Source: an uncultured Selenomonadaceae bacterium (lineage in GTDB: Bacteria; Bacillota; Negativicutes; Selenomonadales; Selenomonadaceae). Taken from it: 60,845 bases of DNA. The translations under genes and the position numbers were made by a program. Shown here one piece after another: positions 42,215 through 52,411 of the stretch (its first letter is position 1; each line of letters begins with the position of its first letter). The notes under the pieces were generated by a model, which saw only the letters and a program-made list of their open reading frames with translations, was not told the origin of the DNA and searched no databases. The stretch covers positions 1-60,845 of the forward strand of contig CAJOIB010000009.1 in NCBI GenBank assembly GCA_905234705.1. The letters are read 5' to 3'.

Positions 42215-43031
42215 TTAAAGGTTACTCACTTCATCAATAAATTTTTTTCGTAGCGCACCGAGCCTACAATAAAATTCAACTGGTTTTTCAGGGTCGCCAA
42301 CACGGAAATTTGGGCGACGCTTTTTTGCTAACAACTTGCTCATCTAAAAATTTCCAGCCATCTTCAAAATTGCCATTAAGCAAATCATAGCGAGGCTTAA
42401 CTGCTTTGACGCACCCCTGCATATTGCCGTCGTGCGTTATATAAACGTAATGATAGCACACGCTGCACGGATACAAATTTCCGGCAGTGCGTTTCTTTGC
42501 CGTTTTATGCTCGTCTTCGCGCAGTGCAACATTTATCCAAAAATCGCGCAAATCCGGTTCATTCATATGAAAATCGAAAACCTGTTCCGGCGTAACCCGA
42601 ACTTCCAGCGGCGCTTGATTACCATCATTCATTGGGCGAATATCAACGCCGGTTATCGAGCCTACGCCGAGTTCCTTTGAAAAGTTACGCATCTGCGAAA
42701 GTTCCGCGTAATTTTGCCTCTTTCCAATAAATTCCAGCTCAAATGGAATTTTATTTTCAATCAGTTTAAAATCCGGTCGAGTAAGAACTTCGCCGCCAGT
42801 GAAAAATAATTCCAGCAAGCCATGCTCAACTAAAATATCAATGACGCGTTTAACTTCCGCATTAGTCATAGATTTTTTATGTTTTTGGCGCTCAGATTCT
42901 TCGTAGCAATGAATACAACGCAAATTGCAATTTGGCAAAAGTTCAATCCCTGCGGTAAACGGGGCGCGAATATGCTCCCAATTTTTTTCAATGAAAGCGA
43001 CTTTGCTCATATGTGAATTAAAACAGCTCAT
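42215..43031 (-). pseudogene. Radical SAM/SPASM-type maturase with internal and C-terminal deletions
   Basis: CNLRCIHCYEES, FFTGGEVLTRPDF joined abruptly to KLIENKIPFELEFIG. C-terminal GDPEKPVEFYCRLGALRKKFIDEVSNL lies in another frame after SPKFPCWRP*. Confidence 0.75.
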
Positions 43032-43034
43032 AAT

Positions 43035-43289
43035 TTATTCTATACCATTGTTGATTAAATTTTGAATGTACTCGATTAAACTTTGCCTGTATTTCTTGGC
43101 GTCGGCGTATCCACTCAAAACTTTATCGGCAAGTTCGTCAGTCGTCTTGCACACTCCGCAATATTCAATGAGTTTTGCCGCAGTCGGATTCAGCGATATT
43201 AAATTCCGCGTCACAGCATTTTTGGTAACGGGTATCAGCAAAGCCGAGCCATAAATATTCCGGTAAACATAAGCATTACTTAATTTCAT
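43035..43289 (-). CDS. PqqD-like peptide-recognition (RRE) protein
   Basis: ISLNPTAAKLIEYCGVCKTTDELADKVLSGY...YIQNLINNGIE; sits between two radical SAM genes. Confidence 0.65.
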   Translation of the reverse strand: MKLSNAYVYRNIYGSALLIPVTKNAVTRNLISLNPTAAKLIEYCGVCKTTDELADKVLSGYADAKKYRQSLIEYIQNLINNGIE

Positions 43290-43291
43290 AA

Positions 43292-44169
43292 TTACTCCTT
43301 AATTTTGTATGAACTTTCGATAGGACAGCCGCAACCGAATAAAAATTTTGAGTGCGAGCATTTTTCACATTTTGAAGATTTTGGACTCATAATAGGCGTT
43401 ATCATTTCGGCTAAATAATTTTTAACAGCCTCATAATTGGCAAATTCCCGCAAGGAGCGCGTTAATAAATTTTGCGGCTCAATGTAGCATTGGTGCGCCG
43501 TTAAATCGTAAGTTATAAATATTTTGGGCGCGCAATTAGTAGAAATTACAAACCCTTCGCGCAGTTTTGAATAAACTTTTTCGCTAATCCAGCACGCCGG
43601 AAGCGGACAATCGAAGTAGCATCTTATTCCAATTTCTTGCAGAGATTCATATTCGTCGGCAACAAGGCTGTACAATTCGCGAACTTTCAGCGCATTATTT
43701 GAAATTGCCGGTGAGAGCCTTAAAAGTTTAACGTTGTACTTTTTATTAATGTCCACGATATTTTTAAAGTCCTGCGCGATACTTTCACGATAAAAGGTAC
43801 GTCCAAACGCCAAGCGAATATTTTTACTTTTAGCGGTTTCAATGTTGTCTATTAAGTTGCGCCATTGTTGCGTAGAATAATTTTCGCGCGGATTTATATT
43901 CACCAGAAAAATTAAATCTCGGTCGCGCAGATTTAATTTTTTAATCGCGTCTTTCAGCGTAAAATTTGAATATATGACAAGATAAAATTGCTGTAAAGCG
44001 TAGGCTCGCCGCCGGTGACGTGTATTGATTCAACGGCGTTTTTCTTGCAAAAGTCTATAAAATAATTTAAATCGTCCGCGCTAATTTCTGAGCCGCGTTT
44101 ATTTTCGGCGAAACAATATTCACAGGACAAATTGCATTTCTCGGTTAATTGTATCGTAATTTCTTTCAA
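43292..44169 (-). pseudogene. Radical SAM protein disrupted by a frameshift/deletion near 43.98 kb
   Basis: N-terminal MKEITIQLTEKCNLSCEYCFAENKR...VTGGEPTLYSNF in one ORF. Remainder SNFTLKDAIKKLNLRDRDLIFLVNINPRENYS... in another frame, ending in a Cys-rich C-terminus. Confidence 0.75.
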
Positions 44170-44203
44170 ATAAAATTTTCACCTCTCATAAATAAACAAG
44201 CGA

Positions 44204-44250
44204 AAGGCAAATCTTGGAAAAATTCCAATCCTCGCCCTTCGCTCAATCAT
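44204..44250 (-). terminator. Long imperfect hairpin upstream of the radical SAM genes (terminator/attenuator-like)
   Basis: Reverse strand AGCGAAGGGCGAGGATTGGAATTTTTCCAAGATTTGCCTTTCGCTTGTTTATTT. Confidence 0.45.
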
Positions 44251-44350
44251 TTCAGGCATTTCGAATTTCAAAGTTATCACCGCAATTTAAAATTTGCTGT
44301 TGAAATTCTATCGGAACGCCATAATAAGCACTACACTGCCGACAATGGTG

Positions 44351-44563
44351 TCACCGTCTAATTATTTGCGAATTTGTAAAGCCTTCATTTGTCATCACAA
44401 AATTAAGAGCGCCGACCGGACATATTTCAGCTATCAGCGCCCAATCTTCAGCGCAATTTTCATCAATGACAATTTCGCCGTTTATAAATTTTACGCCGCC
44501 ATTTTCACATTCCGTCGCGCAGTTCCCGCACCGCACGCATAATTTTTCATCATAATTTATCAT
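44351..44563 (-). CDS. Small 4Fe-4S ferredoxin-like protein
   Basis: MINYDEKLCVRCGNCATECENGG...ICPVGAL. ATG at 44563 (ORF track starts at 44608). Confidence 0.75.
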   Translation of the reverse strand: MINYDEKLCVRCGNCATECENGGVKFINGEIVIDENCAEDWALIAEICPVGALNFVMTNEGFTNSQIIRR

Positions 44564-44569
44564 AGCAAA

Positions 44570-44602
44570 AAAAAACGCCCTGGCAAATTCGCCAGAGCTA
44601 AA
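44570..44602 (-). terminator. Rho-independent terminator downstream of groEL
   Basis: Reverse strand GCTCTGGCGAATTTGCCAGGGCGTTTTTTTTT. Confidence 0.8.
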
Positions 44603-44635
44603 ATACATTTTTATGAAAGGTCGTGATAAGCTAAA

Positions 44636-46255
<1,620 letters not shown>

Positions 46256-46274
46256 TTATAAAATTCCCTCCGAA

Positions 46275-46556
46275 TTAGATAATCGCTAAAATATCACTTT
46301 CGCGAATTACGAGATATTCTTTATCGTCCACTTTGACTTCGCTGCCCGCATACTTGTTAAAAATAATATCGTCGCCAACTTTGACTTCGGGGACGGCGCG
46401 CGTGCCGTTATCCAAAAGTTTGCCCGTGCCAACTGCAACGACTTTGCCCTTCTGCGGTTTTTCTTTTGAAGTCTCCGGCATAATAATTCCGCTCTTAGTC
46501 TTAAGTTCGACTTCGGCAACTTCAATGACAACTCTGTCTCCCAGTGGTTTAATCAT
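46275..46556 (-). CDS. groES: Co-chaperonin GroES
   Basis: [42 protein letters not shown]. Confidence 0.98.
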   Translation of the reverse strand: MIKPLGDRVVIEVAEVELKTKSGIIMPETSKEKPQKGKVVAVGTGKLLDNGTRAVPEVKVGDDIIFNKYAGSEVKVDDKEYLVIRESDILAII

Positions 46557-46781
46557 ACTATCTAGCCTCCCAAATGATTTACGTTGCTTTCATTTCTTGA
46601 AAACGGCTATATAATAATTCCTTTTATAATATTTTTGCGGTGCTTTACCAAAAAACAAATTGCCGGAAACCGTATCGGTAAAAATTTTTTAAAATTTCCA
46701 TGAGCCCCAAATTGCCGCAAGACCCCTTGCGGGTCGCAGCGGAATTATCAAAAAAAAAAAACAACTTACCTAAAAATCACT

Positions 46782-46808
46782 TAAGTTCTGTGGAAAAATC
46801 GCCGATAA
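46782..46808 (+). promoter_or_regulatory. Sigma28 (FliA/SigD)-like promoter for flagellin
   Basis: TAAG-N15-GCCGATAA, matching the TAAA-N15-GCCGATAA consensus except for one base. Confidence 0.7.
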
Positions 46809-46909
46809 ATTCTATGAAACAAAACAAACTCTTGACAAACAGGTTGTTAAGTTATTAAATATGGTGACTCAAAAAAAGCTCTTTGTAAATTGAATACTAC
46901 AAACAAAAA

Positions 46910-47105
46910 GGCGGGCAAATAGACTCGCCAGACATTATCTTTGACTAATGAGTAAATCTTCGCGTCGAGCGCTAGGTGCACGGCGAATCGTTTGGAATGT
47001 GGCGACGGTCAATTTCCGGCGGAGATTTGCTTATTACATACAGGCGGGAAGGAACTCGCTAATAAAAGGATAAATGCATTTATTTAGCCAAGGAGGAAAC
47101 TTAAA
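46910..47105 (+). promoter_or_regulatory. Long structured 5' leader of flagellin mRNA
   Basis: Hairpin 46910-46929; 18-bp long-range stem 46946-46963/47019-47036; hairpin 47044-47059 with AAGGAA loop; palindrome ATAAATGCATTTAT before the SD. Confidence 0.65.
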
Positions 47106-49184
47106 ATGGCAATGGTAGTAAAAAACAACATGAGTGCAATTAGCACACTCAACACTTTGAATGGCAATACGACTGCCCTTCAGAGGAGTCTCGCGAAAGT
47201 TTCGAGCGGCATGAAAATCAATACTGCGCAGGATGACGCTTCCGGTTACGCCATTTCGGAGCGTATGCGCGTTATGATCAGCGGTCTCGACCAGGCTAAC
47301 CAAAATACTCAAAACGGCTCTAGCTTGATGAAAGTCGCTGAAGGCGCTGTCGCCAGGACTGTCGACATTCTTAAGACTCTCAAGAAAAAAGCTATCGACG
47401 CGGCAACCGATACCAACACCGATGACGACCGCAAGACTATTCAAAAGGAAATCGACCAATACATTGACCAAATCGACGATAACGCCCTCGCCACATTCAA
47501 CGGCAAATACTTGCTCGACGGCTCGAAGTCTCTCACAGGTATTGCGACCCACTCCGCTATGACAAATCAGGCTCTCAGCGAAGAAACTTTCGGCGGAACT
47601 AGACTTATTGACTTGATGAATCGCAAAGGCGAAACTCTTCCGATTAATAAAACCGATAAGGTTACTGCTTCTTATGTTATGAACGGCGTCACTTATACCA
47701 CGGTTTATGATGTCAGCAATACTACTCTTGAAGATATTTTCTACAATTTGAATGCACTTTCTAAAGAAAAAGGTGGAGACCAAATTTTTGGCGCGGCTTA
47801 TCTTTCGGAAAAAATTGACGATTCGAGCGCTGCCTCTGAAACTATGACAAACACTAAAAATCTGTATGCGGCTTTGCAGACTCAAAGTAAGGATCAGTAC
47901 TCTAACACGTTTTATACAGTTGCTTCTTATATGAAGGGTGAAAAAGTGGGCGGCAACGCCATGGAAACCGCAGCAAAATATAGTCGTGACGATAATGATG
48001 TAGCTTCCGCAGTAAGTAATGTCGCGTCCACTACAGTAACCACAATGAGCGTTGCCATTGACGCTATAGAAACGTTGTTTGACTATACGGTTGGTAAAAT
48101 TGCGGGGGTTGTAGATGATTCAGGTTCTTCGGACGTTATTTTAGATATGACATATTACAATGCAAATGGCAGTAGCGAAACTAAAACGTATAATTTTGGA
48201 TTCGTTGCGGAAAATCAGGCTATTTCAGATACAGCAAACTATGAAACTTTCCAGCACGACGCGATTTTGTCCTTCCAGAATGTTATTAGCCATATCGTGA
48301 ATAATGGTCAGGATGATTCTGATGCGTGGAAGAAATATGGCCCGGGTTTAATAGCAAGTCTTTCCACTGGCGACGCAGCAACGGCGGGATCTAATACTGC
48401 TAAAGTTGCTGTTGATTTGTGGAGTACGACAAACATTAAGGTAAACACCTCGATAGAAAATGCAGCTACAGTAAGTGTAGCGGGGTTTGTTGATGGGGAT
48501 TCCACATCTGCGTCGTATGGTTTGAATTATCTTGTATCTCGATTAGCAATGGTTTCTGCCGGTCAAGATGTTGGGGTAAGTGCTTCTAAAAAACTTGTGC
48601 AGACGGCGGATAATACGAATGGGTTGACGGTGACTGCCTTGAACTCTGGTCTAAATGGGCAAATTGCGGGTGTCACGATAAGTATTGCCGACAGCGAAGG
48701 TCAAACTAAAAAAATCGTCAATGAATACCTCGACGCTTTTACTACGAATATTTTTGCTAAGAATGAATCTGCCGATAACGCATTGACATTCCAGATTGGC
48801 GCGGCTTCCAACCAGGCTATTACCGTCGGTCTTGACGATATGCGCGCTGAATCCCTTGGTTTGAAAGGTTCGGACGGCACGAAGGTTAGCGTCGTTTCGC
48901 AGGATAAAGCTAATGCGGCTATCGCGGCGTTTGACAATGCACTGCAACATGCTCTCGATGTTCAAACTACAATCGGTGCTATTGAGGCAAGACTCGAATA
49001 CACTTCCAGCAACTTGACTACTTCCAGCGAAAATGTACAGTCTGCTGAATCTACTATTCGTGACGCTGATATGGCTAAGGAAATGACTGATTACACCAAG
49101 AATAATGTTCTGTTGCAGGCGGCTCAGTCGATGCTCGCGCAGGCTAACCAGAATTCCAGCGCAGTTCTCAGTTTACTCCAATAA
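47106..49184 (+). CDS. fliC: Flagellin (large central variable domain)
   Basis: N-terminal AMVVKNNMSAISTLNTLNGNTTALQRSLAKVSSGMKINTAQDDASGYAISERM; C-terminal AEMTDYTKNNVLLQAAQSMLAQANQNSSAVLSLLQ-like. Confidence 0.96.
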   Translation: MAMVVKNNMSAISTLNTLNGNTTALQRSLAKVSSGMKINTAQDDASGYAISERMRVMISGLDQANQNTQNGSSLMKVAEGAVARTVDILKTLKKKAIDAATDTNTDDDRKTIQKEIDQYIDQIDDNALATFNGKYLLDGSKSLTGIATHSAMTNQALSEETFGGTRLIDLMNRKGETLPINKTDKVTASYVMNGVTYTTVYDVSNTTLEDIFYNLNALSKEKGGDQIFGAAYLSEKIDDSSAASETMTNTKNLYAALQTQSKDQYSNTFYTVASYMKGEKVGGNAMETAAKYSRDDNDVASAVSNVASTTVTTMSVAIDAIETLFDYTVGKIAGVVDDSGSSDVILDMTYYNANGSSETKTYNFGFVAENQAISDTANYETFQHDAILSFQNVISHIVNNGQDDSDAWKKYGPGLIASLSTGDAATAGSNTAKVAVDLWSTTNIKVNTSIENAATVSVAGFVDGDSTSASYGLNYLVSRLAMVSAGQDVGVSASKKLVQTADNTNGLTVTALNSGLNGQIAGVTISIADSEGQTKKIVNEYLDAFTTNIFAKNESADNALTFQIGAASNQAITVGLDDMRAESLGLKGSDGTKVSVVSQDKANAAIAAFDNALQHALDVQTTIGAIEARLEYTSSNLTTSSENVQSAESTIRDADMAKEMTDYTKNNVLLQAAQSMLAQANQNSSAVLSLLQ

Positions 49185-49342
49185 TTCACTAACTAAACTC
49201 GATAACGCACGCACGATTGAAAGTCGAGCGGCGTAAATAAAAAGTCCCGAAGAGGACGGAATAACCTCCATGTACGAGGCTCTTATGGTAGTAGGAAACA
49301 AATTAAAATAGGGCGCGCGGCTTAATTGCGGCGAACCTACAA

Positions 49343-49380
49343 GCAAGACCGTTGGCTTCATTGGAGCTGGCGGTCTTTGC
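49343..49380 (+). terminator. Probable flagellin transcription terminator
   Basis: GCAAGACCG...CGGTCTTTGC inverted repeat. Confidence 0.5.
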
Positions 49381-49526
49381 TTATGCAATTATCTTCATCT
49401 TGTTTTATAAATTCGTTGATACTGCGAATTTGCTGACGAGTGAATCCGCGTATCATAATTGTTCTTGACACCATTGTTTTGATAGTCCTTCTTGTTTTTT
49501 CGAGGAGGATTTTTTTTCGCCCGCTG

Positions 49527-49554
49527 TAAAGATTTTCCGGAAATTTGCCGATAA
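49527..49554 (+). promoter_or_regulatory. Sigma28-like promoter upstream of the 131-aa ORF
   Basis: TAAA-N16-GCCGATAA. Confidence 0.6.
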
Positions 49555-49640
49555 ATTATTAAATATTGCCAATAAAAAAGCCGCGTGTTATAATGCGGCT
49601 GTGAGGATATTGGGGAAAATTTTTCAAGGAGGGATAATGT

Positions 49641-50036
49641 ATGCCTATTCAAAATGTTATTCAGCACGCAAAACTTGACGGCGGACTCGGAATGACGATG
49701 ATGCAGGGCAATCGCTACGCCATTAATAACGGCAGTATGGCTACTTCCGAAAGAATGTTCAGCGCGCGCGACCCCGTTTCAAATTTCGGTAATGAAGTGC
49801 ATGTTGGGCGCGGACGTTTCAGCCAAAACTCCAGAGAAACTTTGGAAATTTCGGTTGAAAGTATGTCGCAGATTATGCAAAAAGACGATGACTTTGAGGC
49901 GTCAAAAATCGGTGAATATTCGGCTCTCGGTCCGACGGGTTTCCAAGGGTACAACGACCGCTCATATCAAACGCAACAGCAAATCGCGGCGAAAGCCTAT
50001 GAGTATTTCAATAACTACAGTCAATTCGCTCAATGA
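49641..50036 (+). CDS. Hypothetical protein (131 aa), putative flagellar/motility regulon member
   Basis: SD AAGGAGGG upstream; sigma28-like promoter; terminator downstream; no recognised family. Confidence 0.75.
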   Translation: MPIQNVIQHAKLDGGLGMTMMQGNRYAINNGSMATSERMFSARDPVSNFGNEVHVGRGRFSQNSRETLEISVESMSQIMQKDDDFEASKIGEYSALGPTGFQGYNDRSYQTQQQIAAKAYEYFNNYSQFAQ

Positions 50037-50059
50037 TTAGCGATTCAGCATTTCTTTTT

Positions 50060-50092
50060 TGGGGCGCTCATCCTTGAGTGCCTATTTTTTTT
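50060..50092 (+). terminator. Rho-independent terminator
   Basis: GGCGCTCATCCTTGAGTGCCTATTTTTTTT. Confidence 0.75.
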
Positions 50093-50984
50093 GTGTACCA
50101 AGTTTGCTGTTAATTTCAGTAATTTCAGCCGGAGTAAATTCTGCGCGAATTGACTTCCAGCGGTCGTGTAACCAAAACCATTCAGCCGGATATTTGCGAA
50201 TATGCTGTTCAGTCAAAGTTGCAAGTTGCTGGGTCATTTGATAAATATCGGCGCGCTTATCCGAAGTTTTTTCAACGTAAAGCGGAGGCTGTATCTCCAA
50301 AGTGTGAGTGCCGTCCGAATTTTTGTGCATAAACGCCGGAAAAATCGGCACACCTTTAAACCTGGACATCGACGCCGCGCCCGTTACATAATTCGTTGCC
50401 CGATTAAAAAATTTCACCACAACGCCATCGTGCCGCCCAACGTCTTGATCCATTATCAGCCCGATAAAATGTCCTTCGTCCAAAAGTTTGTACATTTCGC
50501 GAACGCCGCTCCGATAAGTTATGTGCATTCCAATCAGAGTCCGATACTCGTTGATAAATTTGTCAGCGCCTTCAGATTTCTGCTTTTTCGCCACGCCAAC
50601 CAGCGGAATGCCATTTTGAGCAAACGCCCCGCCCATCAGTTCCCAATTATCGCTGTGGCTCGTCATTATCACCGCGCCGCGCCCATTCCTGTCGCTGTTA
50701 ATGTAATTCGTCAAATGTTCCAGCCCAATCATTTTCACGTGGCTTTGCATATTATTTTTCAGCTTCGGGAAACTCATCACTTCGATAAAAATTGAGCCGA
50801 AATTGACAGCGCTAATTTTCGCGATTTTCTTAGCGGTTTCAGCGTCGACATTCAAGCATTGCTGAATATTCTCCTGCGCGAGAATTTTTCTTTTGGCGGG
50901 GACGAACAGCCATAAAAACTTGGCAAGAGCATTCCCGATTGACAGCGCAAAATTGAAGGGCAGGCGGCAAATTATCCAACTCAA
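50082..50984 (-). CDS. Lysophospholipid / lipid A (LpxL/HtrB-type) acyltransferase
   Basis: GAVIMTSHSDNWELMG; FIGLIMDQDVGRHDGVVVKFFNR; WFWLHDRWK. Confidence 0.9.
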   Translation of the reverse strand: MSWIICRLPFNFALSIGNALAKFLWLFVPAKRKILAQENIQQCLNVDAETAKKIAKISAVNFGSIFIEVMSFPKLKNNMQSHVKMIGLEHLTNYINSDRNGRGAVIMTSHSDNWELMGGAFAQNGIPLVGVAKKQKSEGADKFINEYRTLIGMHITYRSGVREMYKLLDEGHFIGLIMDQDVGRHDGVVVKFFNRATNYVTGAASMSRFKGVPIFPAFMHKNSDGTHTLEIQPPLYVEKTSDKRADIYQMTQQLATLTEQHIRKYPAEWFWLHDRWKSIRAEFTPAEITEINSKLGTQKK

Positions 50985-51120
50985 AAATTTTAAAATGGCG
51001 TAGCTGATAGGAAAATCCCCCTTAAACTAAATAAAGCCCGAGTTGGGCTCGGACTTCATTACACCTGAATTATCGGCAACAATCTATGCACAACTACTCG
51101 TACAACGCCGATTTACCAAA

Positions 51121-51411
51121 TTAAGCTCTGGCGGGACGGTGTTTAGCAAAGCAGTCGCGGCAGTAAACCGGACGCTCATTGCGCGGCTCAAACGGAACTT
51201 CAGTTTCTTTGCCGCAATCGGCACAAACGACGGTAAACATCTGGCGGTGTTCGCTACCATCGCGGTTACGGCGGCGTTTGTCGCGGCAGTCACGGCAACG
51301 GGTAGGTTCGTTTTCAAAGCCTTTTTCCGCGTAAAATTCCTGTTCGCCTGCGCTGAAAATGAATTCTTTGCCGCAGTCTTTGCATACGAGAGTTTTGTCT
51401 TCGAAAGTCAT
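51121..51411 (-). CDS. Zinc-ribbon protein
   Basis: KTLVCKDCGKEFIFSAGEQEFYAEKGFENEPTRCRDCR...VVCADCGKETEVPFEP..PVYCRDCF. Confidence 0.85.
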   Translation of the reverse strand: MTFEDKTLVCKDCGKEFIFSAGEQEFYAEKGFENEPTRCRDCRDKRRRNRDGSEHRQMFTVVCADCGKETEVPFEPRNERPVYCRDCFAKHRPARA

Positions 51412-51657
51412 TAAAAAAATCTCCTTACATACTAAAAAACTTCCAGCGATTAAGCTAAAACTTTCAACTTAACGCTTGCATATTATATCACGGCTCGCGA
51501 AAAAATCAAGTAAACTATTTGCCGGAAAATTATTCCAACGCCTTAAATTTCTCAACTAAAGTTAACCATTGCCAATTATAATTTGTAATATAGATTATAC
51601 ATTATTGGCGGAAAATCATTTAAAATTAAAAACTAGTACCAGCAGGAGAGTGATATT

Positions 51658-52038
51658 ATGGATATGCAAAATAATTTTAATAAGCAGATTGGAAGTCGAA
51701 TTAGGAATATGCGCGAATCGCAGGGCAAAACGCGCGACCAAATTGCTGAATTGGCGGGAATATCTTCGCAGTTTCTGTTTTACATTGAGACTGGCAAAAA
51801 AAGCATGACGGCTAAAACTATCATCAATCTTTCAAAGGCGTTGAATGTGACGACGGATTATATTTTGCTCGGCTACGTCAATCCGATGTCCAAAATTTTG
51901 ATTAGCCTTGAAGGTTTAACGCCGGAGCAGCTTAATTTGGTGGAGAAATTTTTGGAGCTGTTTTCGTACGGCGCGCACCAGAAAAATTACAAAAACAAAA
52001 AAATCGGCAGAGATAAGTCCGCCGACAGGGAAATTTGA
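51658..52038 (+). CDS. XRE-family helix-turn-helix regulator
   Basis: IGSRIRNMRESQGKTRDQIAELAGISSQFLFYIETGKKSMTAKTIINLSKALNVTTDYIL. Confidence 0.9.
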   Translation: MDMQNNFNKQIGSRIRNMRESQGKTRDQIAELAGISSQFLFYIETGKKSMTAKTIINLSKALNVTTDYILLGYVNPMSKILISLEGLTPEQLNLVEKFLELFSYGAHQKNYKNKKIGRDKSADREI

Positions 52039-52047
52039 AGATATTGA

Positions 52048-52395
52048 TTAGTCGAGAATTAAAGATTTGTTTTTGAGAATTTCAAGCCCAGGTTTGCACG
52101 CGCCGCAGTCGCAGAATTTAGCGCCGCTGGCTTTGAGTTCGTCAGCATGAGCCGCAAAACCTTTAGCGCCTTCGCCGAAAATCTTAGCCGCGTCTTCGGA
52201 ATGAGCGAATGCAACTAAGTTGTCAATATCGGTGATGTCGCCTTCGAGTTCGGCAACCAATTTCTTAGCCGCTTCCTTTTCGCCCGCAGTGCCGACCGCG
52301 TCAAGCCAATTTTGCCCCGCTTCCTTCAAACCAACGTAGCAACTCGGCGCGGCTACCATTTTTTTCGCGAGTTCGATAATGTCGCCTTTTTTCAA
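52048..52395 (-). CDS. Small uncharacterised protein with C-terminal CDCGACKPG motif
   Basis: LKKGDIIELAKKMVAAPSCYVGLKEAGQNWLDA...FCDCGACKPGLEIL; TTG start after AAGGAG SD. Confidence 0.6.
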   Translation of the reverse strand: MKKGDIIELAKKMVAAPSCYVGLKEAGQNWLDAVGTAGEKEAAKKLVAELEGDITDIDNLVAFAHSEDAAKIFGEGAKGFAAHADELKASGAKFCDCGACKPGLEILKNKSLILD

Positions 52396-52411
52396 AATAA
52401 ACAACTCCTTT

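Noticed and set aside
44351-44353. Selenocysteine readthrough of TGA in the ferredoxin gene
   Set aside because: No SECIS-like hairpin was identified immediately 3' of the TGA, and the context (RR-TGA-HH) is not a known selenoprotein motif. A deletion remnant is simpler.
46946-47060. Possible c-di-GMP-I (GEMM) riboswitch in the flagellin leader
   Set aside because: Some superficial resemblance (GTGCACGGCGAATCG...GGCGACGGTCAATTTCCGGC), but the conserved GEMM core strings (GACGCAAAGCC, CCUAAACC) are not present. Kept only as an unassigned structured leader.
49190-49340. Tiny ORF MYEALMVVGNKLK after flagellin as a holin-like toxin
   Set aside because: Only 13 codons, with no convincing SD spacing or hydrophobic core. 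More likely part of the structured 3' UTR.
49577-49600. Reverse-strand terminator-like hairpin AGCCGC...GCGGCTTTTTT upstream of the 131-aa ORF
   Set aside because: No minus-strand gene is positioned to use it, because the acyltransferase transcript would first cross the 131-aa gene. It may simply be a 5' UTR hairpin of the plus-strand gene.
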